Notes under the pieces: generated by a model
Databases searched by the model: none
Seen by the model: the letters and a program-made list of their open reading frames with translations, nothing else
Told to the model about the DNA's origin: nothing
Part shown: positions 17,621-22,366 of the stretch, one piece after another
How the letters are laid out: the number at the start of each line of letters is the position of its first letter
Numbering within the stretch: position 1 is the first letter of the stretch
Made by a program: the position numbers and the translations under genes
Virus record (IMG/VR): IMGVR_UViG_3300030333_000959
Span: 1-22,366 of that record
DNA from: a virus
Reading direction: 5' to 3' (one strand)
DNA length: 22,366 nucleotides

Positions 17621-18738
17621 GTACATTAAAAGTAAATACAATTAACGCTGCAACTAGTGGACAAGCTGTTGCAGTAGATATTTCAAATCCTAAAAGCTTT
17701 AGAAATTTAATAGTTAATGGAGCGATGAATATTGCTCAGAGAGGTACTTCTACTACTACTAATTTAGCTTTTGCTATTGATAGATGGAAGCATAGTAGTA
17801 ACGGTTTAGGTGTTACAATAACTAATTCACAACAAGCTTTAACAAGTAGTGATACACCATATAGTTACGGATTTAGAAAAAGTAATAGGCTAGCTTTAGC
17901 AAGTGCTGGAACTGCTGGTGCTGGTAATTGGTTACAGTTTTGGTATACTGCTGAAGCACAAGACATAGCAAATAGCGGTTGGGATTATACATCAAGTTCA
18001 AGTTATATTACTATAAGTTTCTGGGCAAGGGCTAGTTCAACTCAAACCTATGGATGTGTTTTCGAAACTAATGATGGAACTACATATCTCTATCCAAAAT
18101 CATTTGATTTAACTGCAAACACTTGGACAAAAGTAAGTTTTTCGGTACCTGGAAATAGTAATTTAACAATAAACGATGATAATGGAGCAGGGCTACTAAT
18201 TAAAATATTTCCTTACTTAGGAACTACTTATAGCGGAGGAACAGATGCTACGTGGGCTGCTGCAAGTGGAAATGGCTATGGCTCGATGGGTAATACATCT
18301 ACATGGTTAACTGCTGGAGCATCAACATTTGACTTAACAGGCGTTCAGTTAGAAGTAGGATCATATGCCACTGACTTTGAACATAGATCGTATGGTGATG
18401 AATTAATTAGGTGTCAGAGGTACTACTGGAAATGGGTAACTGAACATGCTTATGGTGTTTTAGGTCAGGGTTGGTCGGCAGGCACTACAAGAGTTGATAC
18501 TCTTGTTCCATATCCCGTCACGATGAGAGGTGTTCCATCCTTTACAACAGGAGGAAACTTTAGTTTTTCTCCTGGAACTGGATCAGGTTCTGGATTCACA
18601 CCTACAATGGAAAGAGCAACTACCAGTACAGCTTATCTTAGAAGTTCAAATGTTTCTGGATTAACAGCAGGGGTTAGTGGTGAATATCGTGCTGATAATG
18701 ATACCAGTGCCTATGTTGCATTTTCGGCGGAGCTTTAA
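17617..18738 (+). CDS. Tail fibre/structural protein with carbohydrate-binding-like domain
   Basis: A 373-residue protein. The N-terminus TLKVNTINAATSG is a lead module frequent on cyanophage fibre proteins. Next comes RNLIVNGAMNIAQRGTSTT, the hallmark of a widespread phage tail protein family. Residues about 50-250 resemble a jelly-roll carbohydrate-binding module: ITISFWARAS, WTKVSFSVPG, then FDLTGVQLEVGSYATDFEHR. The closing segment LIRCQRYYWKW also typifies the family. The last 100 residues are beta-rich and probably the variable tip. A receptor-binding or decoration role is inferred. It starts at an ATGA overlap with the previous gene. Confidence 0.8.
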   Translation: MSTLKVNTINAATSGQAVAVDISNPKSFRNLIVNGAMNIAQRGTSTTTNLAFAIDRWKHSSNGLGVTITNSQQALTSSDTPYSYGFRKSNRLALASAGTAGAGNWLQFWYTAEAQDIANSGWDYTSSSSYITISFWARASSTQTYGCVFETNDGTTYLYPKSFDLTANTWTKVSFSVPGNSNLTINDDNGAGLLIKIFPYLGTTYSGGTDATWAAASGNGYGSMGNTSTWLTAGASTFDLTGVQLEVGSYATDFEHRSYGDELIRCQRYYWKWVTEHAYGVLGQGWSAGTTRVDTLVPYPVTMRGVPSFTTGGNFSFSPGTGSGSGFTPTMERATTSTAYLRSSNVSGLTAGVSGEYRADNDTSAYVAFSAEL

Positions 18739-18741
18739 ATT

Positions 18742-18912
18742 ATGACTATTAACTACAAATTACAAAAAGATAGTGATACTGGACTAACTCAAATTGTTAT
18801 TAAAACAGAAGGAGCAGAAAAAACGTGGATTCCTTTTTATTCAGGCAACACAGACTACCAAGAATACTTAGCGTGGGTAGCAGAAGGTAACACTGCAGAT
18901 GCAGCAGATTAA
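18742..18912 (+). CDS. Small conserved cyanophage protein, 56 residues
   Basis: A short gene translating to 56 residues: MTINYKLQKDSDTG at the start, a WIPFYSGN motif, then YQEYLAWVAEGNT and an acidic end. I recall similar small proteins beside fibre genes in marine cyanophages, but no function is known to me. It starts 3 bases after the fibre gene stop and ends overlapping the next gene by 14 bases. The frame is intact, starts with ATG, and has the composition of its neighbours, which supports a real gene. Confidence 0.7.
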   Translation: MTINYKLQKDSDTGLTQIVIKTEGAEKTWIPFYSGNTDYQEYLAWVAEGNTADAAD

Positions 18913-19300
18913 ACTACCAAATGTTAATCTTCCTAAACCTATACCTTTAGGTCCACTACAAATTGAATTTAAACCACCTAATGCTCAGATTCCATCTTAT
19001 AAACCTATAATAGTACCACCTACTGATTTAGAAGCTCCTGAAGGAGTAGAAGAAGAGACTACAGAAGAAGTACCAGCAGCACCTAGTTTGAAAATACCTG
19101 TTATAGATATTCAGATGCCAATACCAGAACCTGCAGTAGTTGTAACTGCTGTTACTACTGCTGTGGTAGCTGTGGCTACTACATCTATAACATCATCTTT
19201 ATTTGAACCAATTAAAAAAAAAGTACAAAAATTCCTACAAGGTAAAGTAGATAAATGGAAGCAAAAGCGAAAGAAGAAAAAGGACTCTTCGGTAAATTAA
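18899..19300 (+). CDS. Proline-rich single-span membrane protein
   Basis: A 133-residue protein. Residues 1-75 are rich in Pro (LPNVNLPKPIPLGPLQIEF and similar), with an acidic patch at about 44-58. Residues 79-102 are a hydrophobic segment made of Val, Ala and Thr. Residues 105-128 are very basic (KKK, KWKQKRKKKK). By the positive-inside rule, the C-terminus would be cytoplasmic and the Pro-rich arm in the periplasm, with no cleavable signal. I recall the family as conserved in cyanophages without known function. Lying next to a holin-like gene, it could take part in lysis or envelope disruption, but this is inference. A nine-A run lies at 19214-19222 with the frame intact. Confidence 0.7.
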   Translation: MQQIKLPNVNLPKPIPLGPLQIEFKPPNAQIPSYKPIIVPPTDLEAPEGVEEETTEEVPAAPSLKIPVIDIQMPIPEPAVVVTAVTTAVVAVATTSITSSLFEPIKKKVQKFLQGKVDKWKQKRKKKKDSSVN

Positions 19301-19539
19301 AAGATGCTGCAGAAGATCAAGAACATCAAATACAAATTTTAGGTACATTTGTCCGTCTTGGAGTTGTAGTTTGGAGCGGATTTATCATTACGTTAAATTA
19401 CGTAGAAATACCTATGATTAAGAAAAGTCCAGGTGGTGATATCACGTTCCCTGCTTCGATTTTTACTGGAGCACTTGCAACTTTCGGGTTGACTACTGGT
19501 AACGGTAACGGTAACAAAAAAGAAAAACCAAAACAATGA
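19255..19539 (+). CDS. Small two-helix membrane protein, holin candidate
   Basis: A 94-residue protein. Residues 1-28 are charged and amphipathic (KLKDAAEDQEHQIQILG). A first hydrophobic segment covers about 30-52 (TFVRLGVVVWSGFIITLNYV) and a second about 63-82 (ITFPASIFTGALATFGLTTG). The C-terminal tail is hydrophilic and Lys-rich. Size, two membrane segments and a charged tail fit a class II type holin, and the T7 holin also lies close to the terminase genes. No endolysin is encoded in the window, so the role is inferred. The gene overlaps the upstream one by 46 bases in another frame, and its stop overlaps the next ATG (ATGA). Confidence 0.7.
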   Translation: MEAKAKEEKGLFGKLKDAAEDQEHQIQILGTFVRLGVVVWSGFIITLNYVEIPMIKKSPGGDITFPASIFTGALATFGLTTGNGNGNKKEKPKQ

Positions 19540-19907
19540 AGAAATGGCTAGTACTCTTATTACTGGCAGCACCCACGGTAGCGAGAGCAGAGTTAGTGAC
19601 TCCCAATTTTACACAGGGATCAATGAACTCAACAACAACAACGACTCAAGAGATTGTAGAGGAAATAACTACGACAACCTATGGGTCCGCATTAAACAAA
19701 TGGAGTGGGGAAAATATAACCCATACATCAGCCTCATCAGGAGGTATAGTCGATTCAGATTCGGTATTCACCTTACACACAGCTGGAGATCCCTTCTCAC
19801 TAGAAGTGGTATCAAGAGCAGCAAGTCAGGTGCTATCCGTAGAAGTAATAGACAGAGAAATAGATACCTCGTCTACTACGGTCTCCTTATCAGTCTTCTC
19901 TCAGTAG
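19536..19907 (+). CDS. Exported small protein with signal peptide
   Basis: A 123-residue protein. Residues 1-18 are a clear Sec signal peptide (two Lys, then WLVLLLLAAPTVARA), with predicted cleavage before Glu19. The mature part is Thr/Ser-rich: ELVTPNFTQGSMNSTTTTTQ near the start and a TSSTTVSLSVFSQ end. I recall homologues with the same start and SVFSQ end in marine cyanomyoviruses, without a known role. Start ATG 19536 overlaps the upstream stop (ATGA). Nearly all of the gene is also open in the -1 frame (from 19544), and the next exported protein's signal peptide is encoded in that frame over its 3' end. Confidence 0.75.
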   Translation: MKKWLVLLLLAAPTVARAELVTPNFTQGSMNSTTTTTQEIVEEITTTTYGSALNKWSGENITHTSASSGGIVDSDSVFTLHTAGDPFSLEVVSRAASQVLSVEVIDREIDTSSTTVSLSVFSQ

Positions 19908-20428
19908 CACCAGTACGTGCAGAGGAGGAGAACAATAACGTAAGTAATCCAGTAGCTGCTGCGACTGGGAATGTGACCAATCAGGCGGTGCAATTTCAAA
20001 ATAATGGAGCACCATCCAGGCAGCACTATGGACCTAACATTTCGTGCAATGGAAGTACAATGACTTTCTCACCATTCTATATGGGAAATCATACGACTCC
20101 TTGGGATATAGATGATGAATTAGGTATGGAACAAAAGAACTATACCGTTGCCGAAAACTGGGGGGCACAGATTAACTTTATGGTTCCTTTAGACCGTAGA
20201 GGCTTAAAGCGTTGTCTCTCCATTGCTGCAAGGCAAGAAGAGAAGATGCGTCTTGACTACGAATTAGTCAGAACATTGAAATGTGCAGAACTACAGCAAA
20301 AAGGTTTTATGTTAAAGCCTGGTAGTCGTGTAGCAAACATGTGTAGTGATGTAATTCCTATCACTGCTTATTTAAAATCTATAGCCCCTAAAGAAGAAAA
20401 AACTAAACCTTGGTATAAACCATTTTAA
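19835..20428 (+). CDS. Second exported protein, four cysteines, start codon uncertain
   Basis: The frame is open from ATG 19544, but the part that looks like a protein starts near 19835. It begins with a basic n-region (RRSNRQRNR), a hydrophobic core (YLVYYGLLISLLSV) and an APVRA site giving cleavage after 19921. The mature part has NPVAAATGNVTNQAVQFQNN, ISCNGSTMTFSPFYMGNHTT, FMVPLDRRG and MRLDYELVRTLKCAELQQKG, and four Cys that could form two periplasmic disulfides. I recall close relatives in cyanophages as separate signal-peptide proteins. The only in-frame ATGs upstream are 19544 and 19700, with no GTG or TTG. ATC 19835 with AGG before it is a possible rare start. Function is unknown. Confidence 0.7.
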   Translation: MRRSNRQRNRYLVYYGLLISLLSVAPVRAEEENNNVSNPVAAATGNVTNQAVQFQNNGAPSRQHYGPNISCNGSTMTFSPFYMGNHTTPWDIDDELGMEQKNYTVAENWGAQINFMVPLDRRGLKRCLSIAARQEEKMRLDYELVRTLKCAELQQKGFMLKPGSRVANMCSDVIPITAYLKSIAPKEEKTKPWYKPF

Positions 20429-20430
20429 CT

Positions 20431-20535
20431 ATGACATACGCTAACAAAAGTGCAAGAGAACTATTAGCTGAAAAAGAAGCAGCAGCTAAAGCTAAAAAAG
20501 CAACTAAGAAATCCACTAAAACTACTAAAGAATAA
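20431..20535 (+). CDS. Micro-gene, 34-residue Ala/Lys-rich peptide
   Basis: ATG 20431 opens a 34-residue frame: MTYANKSARELLAEKEAAAK, followed by Lys/Ala/Thr-rich residues. It begins 2 bases after the preceding stop and its TAA shares a base with the next ATG (TAATG). The regular packing and acceptable start support translation. The protein is probably helical and basic at its C-terminus. I recall comparable Ala/Lys-rich peptides near cyanophage terminase genes, with no known function. It may also serve only to couple translation. Confidence 0.55.
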   Translation: MTYANKSARELLAEKEAAAKAKKATKKSTKTTKE

Positions 20536-20693
20536 TGATCCTAATTTTAAAGCCTATCCTTTTCGCCTTTTTAAAGTCCAAAGCAGTTAAGCAACTTGTT
20601 GTTGACCTGTTAGAAGGCTTGGCAAAATCCACAGATAACACACTTGATGATCAAGCTGTGGCACTGGTAAAGAAGAATTTATTACCTGAATAA
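20535..20693 (+). CDS. Small conserved phage protein, 52 residues
   Basis: ATG 20535 opens a 52-residue frame: MILILKPILFAFLKSKAVKQ, then LVVDLLEGLAKSTDNTLDDQ and a C-terminus LVKKNLLPE. The first 14 residues are strongly hydrophobic with basic residues after them, so it may bind membrane at its N-terminus. The second half is an acidic amphipathic helix. I recall close relatives throughout marine cyanophages, but no function. Both ends are TAATG overlaps with neighbours, placing it in a tight unit with the small terminase candidate. Confidence 0.7.
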   Translation: MILILKPILFAFLKSKAVKQLVVDLLEGLAKSTDNTLDDQAVALVKKNLLPE

Positions 20694-20836
20694 TGACTAA
20701 AGCTAGAGCAACTGAAGCTCAGTTCAATGAGCTGCATAATTTAATTACTAAGGAGTTTCTAGAAAGAATAAAAGCTGGTGAAGCCACTACTGCAGACCTT
20801 AAAGCAGCAGCTGATTGGCTGTCTAATGGCCCCTAA
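20693..20836 (+). CDS. Candidate terminase small subunit (T7 gp18-like position)
   Basis: ATG 20693 opens a 47-residue frame with ATEAQFNELHNLITKEFLER, then IKAGEATTADLKAAADWL. The pattern LHxLxxxxLxxRIKxGEATxxDLxAAxxWL resembles small terminase (DNA maturase A) proteins of T7-like phages, which have a helix followed by a G-E-A-T turn and a second helix. T7 gp18 has 89 residues, so this is short. In the family the small subunit recognises or regulates the packaging start and partners terminase large subunit, which is encoded about 640 bases downstream. The assignment rests on motif recall and context. The 3' end overlaps the next gene by 11 bases. Confidence 0.6.
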   Translation: MTKARATEAQFNELHNLITKEFLERIKAGEATTADLKAAADWLSNGP

Positions 20837-21095
20837 GAAACTCCCGCTTTCTAAACTCAAAAAGAGTGCCCGTAACTACCGCAAGAACCCTTTGTCTAGG
20901 ATAAAGAAAAACTCAGCACAAAGGAAAAGGAATAAGCTCAAGATCAATAAAAAGTACCGTGCTGAACTAAATAGAGCCAGGCGTAAAGCTGGTGTCTATG
21001 GTAAAGGCGGTAAAGATTTCTCTCATACTAAATCTGGAAAGTTAGTTAGAGAGAATCCATCTACAAACCGAGCAAGAAACCGTGGTAGGAAATGA
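20826..21095 (+). CDS. Highly basic small protein, probable nucleic-acid binder
   Basis: An 89-residue protein from ATG 20826. The frame reaches back to ATG 20778, but that start adds 16 unlikely residues inside the preceding gene. By count, 33 of 89 residues are Lys or Arg (37%). Landmarks are PLSKLKKSARNYRKNPLSR, AELNRARRKAGVYGKGGKD, SHTKSGKLVREN and NRARNRGRK. I recall relatives with the SHTKSGKLV motif in many marine phages, without known function. The charge predicts DNA or RNA binding. Placement between the small-terminase candidate and an HNH gene hints at packaging. The stop overlaps the next ATG (ATGA). Confidence 0.75.
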   Translation: MAPKKLPLSKLKKSARNYRKNPLSRIKKNSAQRKRNKLKINKKYRAELNRARRKAGVYGKGGKDFSHTKSGKLVRENPSTNRARNRGRK

Positions 21096-21421
21096 CACCA
21101 GTACTTCCAGACGCTAACCATTACACATACAATTTATTAGCTATGACTTCATCTGAGGCAAACCGACTCTGGAGAAAAGCTATCAAAGAGGCAAACAATT
21201 ATGAATGTATTTATTGTGGAAAATCCCATGACGAGAATGATCTTACCATTGATCATGTACATCCCAGATGTATGGGAGGTTGTTCCCATACTAGGAACTG
21301 TGTTCCCGCTTGTGTATCGTGTAATCAAAGTAAAGGAAGTCAAAACTGGTTGACTTGGTTTAGAGATAACTTCCCACCTAACCAAATTAGAGAATCGCTG
21401 ATCCTTAACTGGATACAATAA
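21092..21421 (+). CDS. HNH endonuclease
   Basis: A 109-residue protein with a complete HNH fold. A zinc knuckle is formed by Cys39-x2-Cys42 (ECIYCGK) and Cys74-x2-Cys77 (PACVSCNQSKG). The catalytic strand has Asp54-His55 (LTIDHVHP), followed by Asn69, Asn78 and the NQSKG motif. Such enzymes nick or cut DNA with one metal ion. HNH proteins encoded beside terminase genes are known in several phages to be needed for cutting at packaging; a homing-type role is the alternative. Start ATG 21092 overlaps the upstream stop and has AGGA just before it. ATG 21143 is an alternative that still keeps the domain. Confidence 0.9.
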   Translation: MTPVLPDANHYTYNLLAMTSSEANRLWRKAIKEANNYECIYCGKSHDENDLTIDHVHPRCMGGCSHTRNCVPACVSCNQSKGSQNWLTWFRDNFPPNQIRESLILNWIQ

Positions 21422-21427
21422 CCCTGT

Positions 21428-21468
21428 AAGGTACCTATAAGCCCCTGTAAGGGGGCTTAAGTACCCTT
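21428..21468 (+). promoter_or_regulatory. Hairpin and direct repeat in the terminase leader
   Basis: AAGCCCC (21439-21445) pairs with GGGGCTT (21452-21458) around a 6-base loop. Outer arms AAGGTAC (21428-21434) and GTACCCTT (21461-21468) can extend the stem with one bulge. The ten bases CCCTGTAAGG occur at 21422-21431 and again at 21443-21452. Only a short T run follows, so it is a weak terminator at best. It could attenuate terminase, protect RNA ends, or be a processing or protein-binding site. This is the only gap of more than 50 bases right of the capsid terminator. Confidence 0.5.
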
Positions 21469-21477
21469 TATATACAT

Positions 21478-22366
21478 ATGCCTAGAAAGAAAAAACAAGC
21501 ACCCTTAGAGGAGCAATTAAAGAAAGACTTCCGTCTATTCCTAACTGCCATCTGGACGCATTTAGCGTTACCACCTCCTACCAGGGCACAGCTTTGTATA
21601 GCAGAATACTTACAACATGGACCAAAGAGACTCCAAATTCAAGCTTTTCGAGGTGTTGGTAAATCTTGGATTACTGCGGCTTTTGTTCTTTGGACGTTAT
21701 ATAACGATGCAAATAAGAAGATCATGGTTGTTTCGGCTTCTAAGGATAGAGCTGACTCATTTTCGATCTTCTGTCAAAGATTAATCCTTGAGGTGCCTTG
21801 GATGTCCCATCTAAGACCAAAGAATGATGACCAGAGATGGTCTAGAGTGTCTTTTGATGTAGGTACCGCTGCACCTCACCAAGCACCTAGCGTTAAATCA
21901 GTCGGTATTACGGGGCAGTTAACTGGATCTCGTGCTGATTTGATGGTTTTAGACGACGTAGAGGTGCCAAATAACAGTATGACTGAGTTACAACGTGAAA
22001 AACTACTTCAACTGGTTACTGAGTGTGAGTCTATTCTTACTCCTAAGCCTGATTCTCGTATCATGTTCCTTGGAACTCCTCAAACTACTTTTACCGTCTA
22101 TAATAAACTCAGAGAACGAGCTTATAAACCTTTTGTATGGCCAGCTAGATACCCTCGAAAGGTGGCTATGTATGATGGTTTACTCGCACCACAACTAGAA
22201 CAGGACTTAGAAAATGAAACAGATCTCACTTGGAATCCAACGGATACAAGATTTAAGGAGGACGATTTGCTGGAACGTGAATCTGCTATGGGTCGTAGCA
22301 ACTTTATGTTACAGTTTATGCTTGACACTTCTCTTTCTGATGCGGAGAAGTTTCCTCTTAAATTTG
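21478..22366 (+). CDS. terL: Terminase large subunit (T7 gp19-like), partial
   Basis: The frame is open from ATG 21478 to the window edge, giving 296 residues of an expected 580 or so. It aligns with T7 gp19 throughout. The Walker A motif is QAFRGVGKSWIT (T7 QAFRGIGKSFIT). Next come VVSASKDRAD, then SVKSVGITGQLTGSRAD, identical to T7, then the Walker B VLDDVEVP. Coupling motif LGTPQT, the WPARYPR segment and FMLQFMLDTSLSDAEKFPL follow (T7 FTLQFMLNPNLSDAEKYPL). It is the ATPase motor that pumps DNA into proheads; the nuclease domain lies beyond the edge. No Shine-Dalgarno sequence precedes the ATG, and a hairpin lies just upstream. Confidence 0.97.
   Translation, partial: MPRKKKQAPLEEQLKKDFRLFLTAIWTHLALPPPTRAQLCIAEYLQHGPKRLQIQAFRGVGKSWITAAFVLWTLYNDANKKIMVVSASKDRADSFSIFCQRLILEVPWMSHLRPKNDDQRWSRVSFDVGTAAPHQAPSVKSVGITGQLTGSRADLMVLDDVEVPNNSMTELQREKLLQLVTECESILTPKPDSRIMFLGTPQTTFTVYNKLRERAYKPFVWPARYPRKVAMYDGLLAPQLEQDLENETDLTWNPTDTRFKEDDLLERESAMGRSNFMLQFMLDTSLSDAEKFPLKF

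Noticed and set aside
11527-18738. Diversity-generating retroelement suggested by tropism-determinant-type N-termini
   Set aside because: No reverse transcriptase gene, accessory gene or template/variable repeat pair was found in the window; these N-terminal modules are common on fibres without such elements.
19214-19222. Run of nine A as a possible frameshift site
   Set aside because: The reading frame continues intact to a sensible basic C-terminus, and the next gene has its own ATG at 19255, so no shift is needed.
20778-20825. Upstream ATG 20778 for the basic protein
   Set aside because: It would add 16 residues in a frame overlapping the small-terminase candidate; homologues as I recall them start at the Met followed by the Lys-rich segment.
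21149-21418. Open frame of 89 codons on the minus strand
   Set aside because: It is opposite the HNH gene, whose zinc and catalytic motifs account for the region, and has no independent support.

Overview
The window looks like the late (virion) region of a T7-like podovirus (Autographiviridae type) infecting a marine cyanobacterium, Prochlorococcus or Synechococcus. The T7 late order is intact on one strand: end of major capsid protein, terminator, tail tube proteins gp11 and gp12, internal virion proteins gp13/14/15/16, the gp17-type tail adaptor, and finally the packaging genes with terminase large subunit running off the right edge. The cyanophage assignment is from family recall, not a search. 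It rests on the low-GC structural block, the tail-fibre modules typical of marine cyanophages, and the small conserved proteins between tail and terminase. No photosynthesis or carbon-metabolism host genes are present, and no integrase, tRNA, CRISPR array or insertion sequence was seen.

Layout. 1-95 is the capsid protein C-terminus. 105-129 is a strong intrinsic terminator at the place of T7 T-phi. 144-4430 holds the tail tube genes and gp13. 4414-11523 holds the ejection/core proteins; the gp14-like protein carries a C-terminal S74-type self-cleaving chaperone motif, and the gp16-like protein lacks the lytic transglycosylase domain of T7. 11527-18912 is a long receptor-binding cassette: a short gp17 adaptor, then at least five fibre or appendage proteins and two small accessory proteins, with duplicated modules and stop/start-coupled junctions. 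18899-20428 holds a proline-rich membrane protein, a two-helix holin-like protein and two exported proteins whose genes overlap in different frames. 20431-21421 holds micro-genes, including a 47-residue small-terminase candidate, a very basic 89-residue protein and an HNH nuclease. 21478 to the end is terminase large subunit.

How it works together. The genes encode the tail machine that recognises the host surface, the proteins ejected to carry DNA across the envelope, probable lysis or envelope proteins, and the motor that packages DNA. Genes are packed with 4-base ATGA or TAATG junctions, so translation is probably coupled along one or a few late transcripts. There is no gene-free stretch longer than about 60 bases. 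By eye, the block from about 19.5 kb rightward and the first half of the gp13 gene are richer in G+C than the structural block.
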